DNA from: Anas platyrhynchos
Taxonomy: Eukaryota; Chordata; Aves; Anseriformes; Anatidae
Direction: 5' to 3'
Length of the DNA stretch: 64,000 nucleotides
Assembly: GCF_047663525.1 (NCBI RefSeq)
Contig: NC_092607.1
Span: 4,807,001-4,871,000 of the forward strand
Positions 33,939-45,300 of the stretch are shown piece after piece. A program made the position numbers and the translations under genes. Numbering within the stretch: position 1 is the stretch's first letter; every line of letters starts with the position of its first letter. The notes beneath the pieces were generated by a model, which ran no database searches, had not been told where the DNA came from, and was given only the letters and a program-made list of their open reading frames with translations.

Positions 33939-36900
33939 TCACTTCTTGAGGGCAATCTGCTTCTCCAAGGCTTCCAGTCTGGCCGTCATCTGAGCAAGTG
34001 AGTGTGCTAAGGAAACCGTGAGCCAGGCAAAGAGAGAGAAACATGCCCCAGACAAGCATGGACTGAGCCTTACCCGTGCCTGCTGGCACCCAGGGACCCT
34101 CCCTTTGGAGACCGTGGTTGGGACTGAGCTTCCCTGCCGTGAGATGTCACAGCGCTGCCTTTTATCTCTTGAAAGATCTGACAGTGTTCACTGGCCAGCA
34201 CAGGTTGCCCTACCCGTCCCCACCTCCCATCCCTGCTGCCAGCCCCTGTGCCTCCCCCGGCAGGAGTTTGGATGCAGCCCCCCAGAGCTGCGGGCTGCTC
34301 TGCGCCCCGGTGCGCCCACGCAGCACCCAAAGGATATTCCTCTCGGTCAGGCTCTGCAGGATGGCCACGGTGTTCGTCTGGAACTGCACCAGCGCCTCGC
34401 ACTCACATGGGCTCCGGATCTCTGTCTCCCCTCTGCCCTCCTCTGTGTCGGTGGGATTTGGGAGTGCTCAGGGCACAGTGCCACAGCTGGCCCCGCTCAC
34501 GTCCCCCCGATGCAGCACCAGCCCCTCGTCTTTCCAGCCCTCACCCCCAGCTTCTCCTCTTCTAAATAATCCCTCCCTGAGACTTAACCCTCTATGAACA
34601 GTAAGAGGAGATCAGGAGAGGGGCACCATGGGGTTTCAGCAGCCCTGGGGCTCAGTTTAGGGGCTCTACCTGCCCCTGCCAGGCTGCCACAAGCCTTATA
34701 GGTGATGCTGGCAATGATGGGTGAGCTGCAGGGTGGCTCAAGTCACCCTGCAGGATCCTCAGGGCGATGAGGGCTCGTGGCTGGGCACCCACCTGGGCAG
34801 ATGTTCAGCTTGAAGTTCTCCACCAGGTGGGTCATGGTGGTGAAGTCTGCCGAGTAGGAGAAGTGCTGCTCCACCGGCTCGGAGGCGATGGCCCGCAGCT
34901 CCTCTTCCACTGCCTTGCCGACACCCACGGCGAACATGACAATGCCTGCAGGGCGAGGACGGACCCTGAGCACCCCACAGCAGGTGATTCCCAAACACAG
35001 AGTGAGTAAGGCTGAGTGCTTCCCCACCCTGGGGCTTCCCCCACGCGTGGCATGGATTTGGGAAAGGCAGGGGCACAACAGCACCAGCACAGTGCATGCT
35101 GCGGCACGAATGGTGCTGTTCAGAGGATCCTGACACCATGGTGCAGGCAATGCAACACCACAAGCCTGGGTGCGGTGGGCAGGCTAAACCCATGTCCCGA
35201 GAGCCAACCATCCCAAGGATCCATCCTGGGATGGTTCCCAGCCCCCTGCCCCTCACCTGACTCCTTTGCTCTCCTGGCCCACTCAGAGATGTCGTCCTGG
35301 GAGCGCCCATCTGTGAAGACCAGCCCGATTCTGGGTACGTTGTGGGAGAGGGGCCTGGCCCCTTCCAGCTCAGAGAAGCTGTGCTCTACCATGTGCTTGA
35401 GGGCAAGGCCGGTCATGGTGCCTTTCTCCATGTACTCCACCTTCATCACAGCCTCCTTGATCTCGTCCGCGCTGTGGTACTTGTTGAGGGGGAACTCGGT
35501 GCGGACACGGCTGGAGTACTGCACCAGCCCCACCCGCGTGCCCTGCGGGGACACCTCCAGCAGGTCCACGATGCGGTTCACAAACTGCTTCACCAGCTCG
35601 AAGTTCTGGGGCCGGACGCTCTTGGAGCCATCGATCACCATCACCAGGTCAACGTGCCCAGCCCCGCACCCTGCGGGCACACGGCGGGGTGGGAAGGGAC
35701 CAGCGGGACACTGCTTGGGCCCCTGGGATGGGGTGAGGCCGGGCAGTGGGGCAAGAACGCCTGGGGACCTCCATCCAAACTGCTCCACTGCCACCCCAGG
35801 GCCCCCTGGACATCCCTCCTAGGTCTCCCTTTTCCTGAACCTTTCCCAAAATCTCCTGTTGTATCCTCTGGGCTCTGTCTCTGTGGACGCAAGCCCACAT
35901 CCACCCACGCAGAGCCCCTCGCAGCTGCCCATGTGGGTGAAGCCCTCGCTGGGAGCTGGGTGCCCAGCAGCCCCACACTGCAGCCCGGAGGGTGAGCTGC
36001 ACCCCAGTACTCAGTGCTGCACCCCAAAACTCAGTGCTGCACCCCAGTACTCACGGCTGCACCCCTTCCCGTCAGCCTGGAGCTGCTGCCCCTCGGGGCA
36101 CACGCAGTGGTACGAGCCCTCGCTGGTCACGCACTTGAACTTGCAGCCGTGATCCACTCCGTTGCAGAGGTCGGTGGCTGGGGGACAAGGCAAGGGCACG
36201 GGGTTACCCCTGTGTGAGCAGGGGACCCCAGCACCCTTGTGCATCCCGCGGGACTCACCCCTGCAGGAGCTGCCGTCGGGCTGCAGTGTGAAGCCGCGGT
36301 GGCAGCGGCAGCGGTGCCCGCTGGGGATGCTCACACACTCGTGCTGGCAGCTGTGGTTCCCAAAGCTGCAATAATCAATCACTGGGGAGAGAAGGAGGCA
36401 GGGGGAGGCTGGCAGGGGGGCTCTGCGGGTCCCACTGCGGCATGGGGCAGGACCAGGACCCTGCTTGTGGCAACAGAGTAAAGCTGGGGAGACGCCGAGC
36501 CCTTGTTTCCAGCATGAGCAAGGGCAGGGAATGTTAGCAAGGGAAGGGGCAACATACTGAGGGACAAGGGGAGGATGAGCAAGAAGCAAATGAAGAAGGA
36601 AAGGAAGAAGCAGCAGGGAGGGAGAAGGACACGTACTGCTGCAGGTCCTCTTGTCCTGGTTGAGGTAGTAACCTGCACGGCAGCGGCACGAGTAAGACCC
36701 ACGAGCGCTGACGCACTGGTGCTCACAGCCGTGCCTCCCGTCGGCACACGCATCGATGGCTGCGGGGGAAGCAGACACCCATCACCTTCATGCCTCGGTG
36801 TCCCTGGGGCAGTTCCCTGGGCGCAGAACCACGAGGCAAGAAGGAAAGGTGCCGGGGTGATGGCCAGAAGTAGCCAATACTGCTCTGCCCTCTGGGAGGG

Positions 36901-38629
36901 CAAATACTGGGAGTACCCCGCTGCTGCTGGCCTCGCTGGGCCCTCAGCTGCATTTCAGCTCCCCTCCAAAAGACCTGCACCTTTGTGAGAGTTAGAATAA
37001 AGAAAGGTTTTTACGGGAGCAGGTCTTTCTGTCTGCGTTGAGCTGGTAGCCGGGGTTGCATTCACAGTAGAAGGAGCCGGGGGTGCTGACGCAGCTGTGC
37101 TGGCAGCCGTGGTCGCGCTCCACACACATGTCCACCCCTGCAAGACAGAGAGGGGTCAGAGTGGCCCACGGGCTCCTGTACAGCTCTCCTGCATGCTCCC
37201 TGTCCCTGTGGGGTGTCCCATAGGGCTGATTGCCAGTGCACGGGCACAGGAACCCCTTGTGCTGTGCAGGTTTCTGAATGGCTTTGGCGTTCAGGTCTAC
37301 CCAAGCACTAAATGCTCACTGTTAATTGCTACTGTTGACGGCCTGAGCTCGGCTGTTCTTCATGAAGGAGCCCAGGCAGCTGTGTGAACATCCACGTGAA
37401 CAGACCCGGCTGGGAAGTGGGCACTGGGGCAGGGAGGCAGCAGGCGAAGGCATTGCCAGAAGGGCAGTGTGCCCCTGGGCACATCTCAGCCTTTGCTTGA
37501 GGCAGAGCTCCTTCTGGCTGAGGCTGCGCGCTGCCACCCCAAACACCCCCTGGGGACCATCTTCTCTCCTGCTCTTGGTGCAGGGTGAGGAGCAGGCACC
37601 GGGACCCTTGTCACCACCCTGCCGCCGCGGCTCTCACCCACCGCACAGCTTGTCCTGGAACTGCTTCCCGAACTGCCGGATGAGCTCGAAGGACTCCACG
37701 AGGAAGACGTGCTCCTCCAGCGGCGGCGAGGCCATGGCCCGCAGCGAGGTCATGTCTGCCCGCTGGATGCCCACCGCGTAAATCTCGATGCCAGCATCCC
37801 GGGCCTGCGTGGCCACCTCGGTGACCCGGTCCTGGGGCCGTCCGTCGGTCACCACGATGGCGATGCGGGGGATCTTCTTGTGCGGCGGGCGCGCGCCCTC
37901 CTGCACCGTGAAGGCCACATTCATGGTGTACTGGATGGCCAGCCCCGTCATGGTGCCCTGGGCCAGCGGCACGATGCTGTTGATGGCCTTCTCCATGTCC
38001 TCCCGTGTGAAGAAGGTCTTGAGGGAGAAGATGTTCTGCACCTGGCTGGAGTACTGGATCACCCCCACGCGCGTGGCGTTGGGGCCCACGTCCAGGTTGC
38101 CGATGATGTCGATCATGAAGCGCCGCATGGTCTCGAACTCGAAGGGGCGCACGCTGCGGGAGCTGTCGATCACGAAGACGATGTCCAGGGGGCCCGTCCT
38201 GCACTTCAGGGCTGCAAGAGGGCAAGGAGGTGGTTTAGCCTGCGAGGAGCAGAGGTGTCCCCTTTGGGTGGCTGTAGGGGTGCTCGTGGGGGAAGGAGAG
38301 GGCAGGTCAGGGCTCACTGGCACCTTCCCACTGCTAAATGAACCTACGGAGGGTGCCTGGTTGGGGTTGGGAACAGGAGGCAGGGGACACAAGCCCTGGC
38401 CATGGGGCTATAGGGAATGGCAGTGTCCCCTTGTCCCCAAATCCTGCTGCTGCCCTGCTCCTGCACAAACACCTCTGTCTGTCTGGATCTGCCCTGGCAA
38501 GGCTCAGGCAGTTTTAGGCAGTGGCGTGTTCATCTCTGCAGCAGTTCCTCTGTCCCTCCTGCAGCTCCAACCTCCTGTTTTTTACTGCATTTTTCCAGTT
38601 CCTGTCTAAAACCAGAGCTTTCTATTCTC

Positions 38630-38663
<34 letters not shown>

Positions 38664-39292
38664 GGAAAAAAAATAGACAATGAAAAGCCCTGCTACAGAC
38701 ATGCACATTGAGAGGGTCGAGCCAAACAGCCTCTCTTGGATACATGGGTGCAACTTCCAGTGCAAACTGGGCGGGTGTTTAGCAAGTGAAAAGCCAATGA
38801 ACATATTTTGCTTGGCTTGTGTACACCAGAGCCTGGGAGAATTTGGCCATAATGGTAAGCAAACGCTCCGAGCCCCCTTGGGACGATGCCCAGACTGGGG
38901 CTGTCATCCCAGCTGCTCCCAAGTGCCCAGAGGTTTCTGAGACACGTTCGGCTCCTTTCTCCATACGGTGCTTTCATGGCTTTTGAAACTGGAACCAATT
39001 TGGCCACCTCTGCCCGGGGAGCACAGAGGCTGGTGCCCCTGAATTTGCTTCATCCTCCCCACCAGGAGACCCCCGTGCATGGGTGCAGGTGAGGACCCTG
39101 CATCCTCCTGGGGATGCCCCAAAGCATCAGGTCCTCGCCAAGCCTTTCTCCAAGAGCTTTGCTGCCCTCACACACTCACTTCTCTCCCCTCTAAGCAATT
39201 TGCAGCAGCCGGGGCTCACCTGCAGGTTTTGGCCTGGCTTCCAGTGTCGTTAGGACAAGCAGGAGGAGAGGAGCGACCGGCAGGAGCTTCAT
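33939..39292 (-). CDS. MATN4: MATN4, matrilin-4
   Basis: Ten coding exons: 39292..39220, 38211..37642, 37137..37015, 36759..36637, 36381..36259, 36177..36055, 35670..35257, 34945..34793, 34442..34338 and 33997..33939. All junctions are phase 1 and the total is 621 residues, close to the human protein. In order: signal peptide (1-20), von Willebrand A1 (about 25-214, MIDAS DSSRS and TDGRPQD), four EGF repeats of 41 residues each (about 215-378), von Willebrand A2 (about 379-567, MIDAS DGSKS and TDGRSQDD), a linker with CEC, and a C-terminal coiled coil (about 585-621). Family knowledge: matrilins form oligomers through the coil and link collagens and proteoglycans in the extracellular matrix. 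The last intron is U12-type. A 14-nt leader before the ATG follows an AG acceptor at 39307-39308, so the first exon is non-coding and lies upstream. Nothing looks broken. Confidence 0.96.
33998..34337 (-). other. U12-type AT-AC intron of MATN4
   Basis: No GT donor fits the end of exon 9. Instead the minus strand reads ATATCCTTT, the exact start of minor-class AT-AC introns. The 3' side has a branch-like TTCCTTAGC and, ten bases after its A, a CAC end. Splicing there keeps phase 1 and gives [18 protein letters not shown], a continuous heptad pattern like other matrilins. Matrilins are known for this intron (it was one of the first AT-AC introns noted, in cartilage matrix protein). Confidence 0.88.
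35997..36060 (-). repeat. Short tandem repeat at a MATN4 splice donor
   Basis: Starting at the end of the fourth EGF exon (36055), the minus strand repeats a unit of about 21 bp with core GGGGTGCAGC followed by a GAGTACT-like segment. The first copy spans the exon end and donor; three more lie in or run into the intron. Their GTGAG is changed to CTGAG in two copies. Confidence 0.8.
38630..38663. repeat. T17-A17 perfect palindrome
   Basis: Seventeen T are followed directly by seventeen A in a MATN4 intron (between the signal-peptide exon and the first von Willebrand A exon). The tract can fold back on itself on either strand. Confidence 0.9.
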
Positions 39293-39306
39293 CCTTGCTG
39301 CGGGCA

Positions 39307-42300
39307 CTGCAGAGAGGAGATGTGCTGTCAGTGCTGACCCCCACGGCTTGCAGCTCCTGCTGACAAACCCCACGGGCAGGGGGTGCCCCTGGCACTGCCA
39401 AATCCCCCAGACAGCAGCAGCAGTTGTGCCAGATCCGTCCCCAAACCTCCCCGAAACCCAGGCGGGGACTGTTCCAAGCGGGGCCGGGCAGCCTCAGCGC
39501 TGCTACGTTTCATTACAATAGCGACGATTTGCCAAGTGAAAAACCCGGCCTGATTTTCTGCTCTGGGTGGAGCTGGCCACCAGACAAGCCTTATTTTCAC
39601 TTGCAAACCATGCGGCTGGGATGTTCAGCCAAGCGCTCCCTGCCTGGCGCTACGGCCGCTCGCCGCAGCCAGAGGACGAGCGGAGCTCCGCTCCCGGGGA
39701 CGCGCGACCACGGCCCCACCGCTCCCAGCATCGCAGGGCCACCAGCTCCGTGCTGGGAAAAGACCCCCCAAAATTAAACGCCAGCCCAGCAAAACCTGCT
39801 CAGAAGACTCTCAGAGTCACTGGCAAAGACTGCTTTTCCAAGAATTTGTTCTCTGACATTTTTCTGGGAGAGCAGAAAACAAAAACCTCCACATGCACGG
39901 GAGGTGATGGTACCTATGCAGATGGGTTTGTGGGACCTGGGTGAAGGATTTGGGCGTTTGAGGTGGGATAGCTGAGGAAACAGATATTTAGACTGGTTAT
40001 CCAAAACCTCAGCTTGTTGTTCATCTCCCTCCTTGCCCATTTCTATGTTTTCTTGCCTTGGCTTTGGCTGCCCTCATCTGGCTCCTGTATTTCTGTGGAT
40101 TTATTTGGGGGGGCTATAAGGCAAGGACTGAGCAGGTGCCAGCCCCCCTGCCATGCCTGAGTCTAGTGAAAGAAATGGCAAACCTGGGGCTGTAACAGCA
40201 CAACCTTAGTGCAATGAAAGCAAAGTCAGGAGGTGCCCAGGCACCCTCGGATAAGGGGGATCACCGGGAGGGAGCCCAAAGCCCCAGCATCCAGAGCAGC
40301 CCCGGTGCAGGTTGGAAACCCAAGGGGCAGCAGGGAAATACTGCAGGCAGTGTAGCTTCCCCAGGGAGATGGGGAGCAGGCGTTGGAACAGTATTTGTTG
40401 AAAAAGCACACTGGAAATTCATTTTATCGGTGGTTATCGGCCGATATTTGCTTAGCCCCATGAGGTCTCGGTTGTAATTCATCACCACGGTTTCCACTTA
40501 ATTGCTGAGAGATTGTGTGCAGCCCTGAACCCAATGTATTTGATGCTGATAACAGGTTGCACAACTGCGTCTTAAAATCAATATTCTAGGGACAGTTGTG
40601 CCACCTATTTCACGTCTGCAGGTCTCTGCTCTCCAAGCCTCCCTGCAGCGGCAGGCTGGCACGGAGCCTGCGTCTCGCAGCATCCAGAGAGCTCCAGAGC
40701 CAGCCCGGAGGGAGGAATGAAGTCGCGGGCCAGGAACCAAGGAGGAGAAAACCAGTTCACGACTGATCTATTTTTAACAGCATCCGAGTGCTGGATGAAG
40801 CCTTCACACTCCCCATGGCTGGAGGGGCTGGACCGGGCACGGTGGCTCAGCCACACATCCAGCTCCAAGAGGGTTGTTTTGGCTGTCCCCAATTTAATCA
40901 AACACCTAGCAGGAAGGCTGATGGGGATTGGGAGGCTGATAAAAACCCTTGAGTATCCCTCCCACCGCCCCATATTGGATGATTTCCACAGCTACCTGCT
41001 TTTCTTGCTCCCCATGGGGGGGTTCACCCCACGCTGTGGGGTGCAGCACACCAGAGCCCCCTGCCACCAGGAGCAGGAGGGAGATGGGTGGGAAGCAGGC
41101 GGCTGGCAGGCAGGTGCTGCGAGGCAAGGCAAACAGCAGCAGGGACCTTGAGATAACACTGAGCTATAAAGGAGAAAAGGGCTGGGGGGGTGAGCATTGC
41201 GCAGGGCTGGCTCTGCCGTGCGGGACACCTCGCACCAGTTCCCCACCATTTCAAGGGGAAAAGACAAGGGGGGAAGCCAGCCCATTGATTTTCCTTGCTG
41301 AAGGAGATGGTCAACACGTGGGGCAGCAAAAGGACAAGCCACACATAGGGGCAAAAGGGCTGGCAATGAGCCCAGGCTCCTCTCAGCTCCCCTCGTGCCC
41401 TGGGACAAGGAGGACGCCGGGATGAACCCCCAGAGGCAGCCAGGTAAGGCAGCCCCCCGGGGCGCTCGCCTCCCTCCCGTCCTGCTCCCCGCCAAGTGCT
41501 GAGCCTCGGGGGAAAAAAAAACAGCCGCTTCGGGTTTCAGCCTGGCCTCCTTGGCAGCACTCTGCTGGCTGCAGGTTGACAGAAATGCTCTGAATATTCC
41601 CCTTCTGATTCAGCCGCAGGTTGGACCTGGGTGCATCCTCCCCTGGGCAAGCTGAAACTGCAGGGCTGGGGTGATGCAGCCAGCACGTCTCCTGGTGTAA
41701 AAACAGGGACTGGGCTTTGCCTGCTGCTGTGTAGGAGGAATGGAGAATATGGAGAAATAGGGGGTGAGAGGCTCAGGAGAGGGCTGTGCATTCACAGACA
41801 GGACAAGTGGTGGCCGTGGTGTCACAGGGAGAAAAGCAGACCCCTGTGTTTACGTGGCCAGAACCAGGTCTCAGACACAACCACATTTAAAATGGGCGAT
41901 GTGGAAGGGGTGCATGGCCCTGATGCCATGGATGCTGTCAGCTAATAGCACCTATTTCTGTGCTGGAGATCTTGGACAATGATAGAAAAGCTCCAAACAC
42001 GGTGTCCCCATGACCCCCTGCCTCTCTGCATGCCCAGCTTTGTTCTGCACCCAACCGCAGGGCTTTTCTTTGCAGAGACCCCACCAGGCAGTGTCGCAGG
42101 CCATAATTCACCTCCTGCCTGAGTATTATTCAATAAAGTGCCAAAGAAGACCCAAAATGCACTCAGGAGCCTGGACACAGAGTCCTTGTGCTCAGGACAG
42201 CATCACAGAGCTGGCCTCAGGCTGGAAGATGGGGACACCAACGTGTGCCTGCGCTTGGCAAGACAGCGAGACATCCTTTGGGCCTGTGCCCACAATAAAT

Positions 42301-45300
42301 TCTGCCCAAAAAGTGCAGGTGGGGACAGGGGAGGGAGACAGCAATGTGTGCTGCCCCAGGCATGAGTGACAAGGAAGCAATGACTGCCTGGAAAGATGCA
42401 GGCAATCTGCATCAAGCGGGAGACCCCTCCCGATTTGGGGTTTTGCTGTGCAGCCCCCATGCACGTTGTTTCAATAGTTGCAAGACTCAAGCAATGTGAA
42501 AGGCCGAGGCTCCTGGAGCTGGAGCCACACTCCCCTGGAGGGCTGCCCAAAGGTCGGTTTCTCTCTGTCGCTGGACTGAAGCCCAGTTTCAAAGTGGAAC
42601 TTGGCTTCTCAGCTCCCCTTTTCGTGACACCTGTGCTTCTCTAGAGCTTGTAGCCTGCACGGCAGCAGGCACTTCAGAGCAGCAGAGCAGGGCCCAGCCC
42701 ATTTCAACGGATGGATGGGGCTGATGTGAGAGAGGTGAAGCCCAGCCCTGCAGCACTTTGCAAAGGGGTGCCCAGAAACACCTAACCTCGGAGCCCACCG
42801 CCTGTGCGGAAGGCTTACACATGCTGGAAACAGCAGCAGGTCTCCTTCAGGTGGCAAAGAAACATTGCCTGCGTCCCAGCAAGGCTAAAACTCCCTGAGC
42901 TGAAATGGAGGAGGGAAAAAAACAAAATCAAACTGAAACACAACCAGAGCCTGCACTCATTAGCAGCACAGCAGAGTGGTGCTGGCACATCCGCTGGCAC
43001 AGCGGCTCCTTTCCCAGGTTTCTGCACCCCAAGCATGAAGCTCCAGACTCCTCGGGCACCCTGGGTGCCTGGCTGTCCCCAGCAGTGTGCCCTTGGGAAG
43101 GTCGGGGCTCAGTCCTCAACATAGAGCTCTCCCTGAGCAGCATGAGAGGCTGCAACCCAGACTAACTGTCCTGGGGTGCCCCTGCTGCTCTGAGCCCCAG
43201 ATCCACCCCGGGGACTATTTTGCAGAACAAGAAAGCATCAGCAAGCACCATCACATCGGGACCAGAGAAACAGAACAGATTCCCAGTCCAAAAGCAACAG
43301 AGAGTAAAGATGTTCCCCCCTTTATAAGGGCTGGCACGCCCTCGGTCCCTCCCCAACGCACGTGTGGGATAAGGAGAGCAGCCTCTTCCCAGGACATCGC
43401 AGCGCTCTCCGGTTACAGCACTCAGCAGCTCGTCTGGGCCAAGTGCCACCTGGAAGGACACGGTGTTTAAGAGGCAAGGCTGTGCTTCTCCAACAGCACA
43501 TCGTGCCTTCGGACCCAGCGGGACGGCTGTAACAGGAAAGCCTTGCTGGATGCTGAGGGGGCTTCTCTGAAATAGCCAATTCCCCATTTTTGGGGCCCAT
43601 TCCCGTGCTTGGGTTTGCATCTTCCCCAAAACACAGAGCAGAGAGGTGTTTCTTGCCTGTGTCTGTTTGCAGGGTGAGTGGCAGATATCTGTCTCACAGC
43701 TTATCCTCATGGATTTAACATCCCACATGTCCCAACAGGCTTGTGCTATGAGGTGGCATTTCCCACAGCCAGCATCTTCCTTCTGAGGGGAATCCAATGG
43801 GCAGAGCATCCCCTTTTAGATGGCCTCTATGGCAGCAGGTGGGGTCTGTCTCTGATCTAATCCTAAAATATCTGCTGTGCTTGGAGGAATTTCCTGCAGT
43901 CCAGCCGGCTCTGCTCTGAAACACGCAGTACCTGGGCTCTGCAGCAGCTGGCAAGAAAATAAAATGCCATGTTCACTTGCACATTAAACGTGGCCTTTGA
44001 AAGCATGTGTTGAAGATGTAGCCAAGAGGAAAACATCAGCTGGTGAGACAGTTCCGACTGTTCAATCAATCACATCAAGAGATGGCTCCTGTTGCAGGTT
44101 CTCTGTTCTTTGTTATCCTGTCCCCTGAGCTGCACGCAGCCCTGCTCCCACCGGGCATTTTCAGCAAAACTGGATGGGCCTTGGAATAATTCTAGATTTT
44201 GACGAAGAATAAATCACCAGGGGAAGTGCTCACCTTCCAGACTCTTTCAAAAGAGAATGCTCACTTGCAAACGAGCCCCTGGAGGACAGCTGACCTGAGC
44301 CAGGAGACTTCAGTCCTTGGAGGAAGAGAGGCGTGGGCCATCCAGAAGCTGAGGCAGCAATCCACGGCCCAAGTCCTTGTTCTGGGAGGAAGGTGTTAGA
44401 GTGCATTTTTTCCCCAGAAGTATGCATGTTCAACCACAAAGGGAAAGAAATGGCCCAGAGCAGCTCCTGGGCTGGTGCAGAGTTCATCAGCTGAGCTTCT
44501 GATGCAGCAGAGCCGGTGTCTCTAAACGCTGAGGCTGATGGCTCCTAGCAGGACCTCTGCCTCCCGGATCTGCTGGGACCAGTATCCCCAGCTGACCTCC
44601 AGCAAGCTCACAGGGCACAGGCAACCGCAGCGAGCGCCTGCTATTTCAGCCCCACAATCACAGATCTGCTGCCTGACCTCCTTCTCTAAATCTTTATATC
44701 ATATTTCTCGCCCTGGAGACGTGACTCAATGTGTTGGCACACGGAAAGACGCCAGGAGAATATTCTCGTGCCTCTCCCCTTTATTCTGCCCGCCCTGCTG
44801 CGTGTTTAATTGAAATAGCAGAAGGCAAGGAGACTTTGGCTGCCACAGGAAAGCATGTGGAGACTTCTCAGCCCTCCTCACGACAGAAAAGGTTGAAATA
44901 TTTGCCTAGATACTTTTCGTGTTGAGAATCCCAAAGGCAGTACGGGAAACCTCAGAGCAGCATCGGACGCTCCTGCTGATTTCAGCCTTACCACAGTGTG
45001 AGGTTTGCCTTTTTTGGTCCATCCATGAGCAAGTAGCTGAAGTTATCTAAATCTGTTGTGCTTCTTGAGTCCTTGCTGACGACACCTACAGGCTCGTTGC
45101 TCCCTGGAGACACCAAGGAACAGCCCAAAGTCACTTTGCTGAGGTCTGGAGGCCTCAAGAGGCTCTCCAAGGCAAGTCCTACAGTGCTGCATGAGCAAGC
45201 AGAGGCCAGGAGACTCCAGGCCACTTGCTCAAGACCAGAGCAGGTCTGTGGCAGCACTGGGACCTGGGCTGGCTCTCCTACTGGGACAGTGACACAGGGA

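Noticed and set aside
37611-38341. Long frames of more than 200 residues over the MATN4 von Willebrand exon
   Set aside because: They are alternative frames of the true exon 38211..37642.
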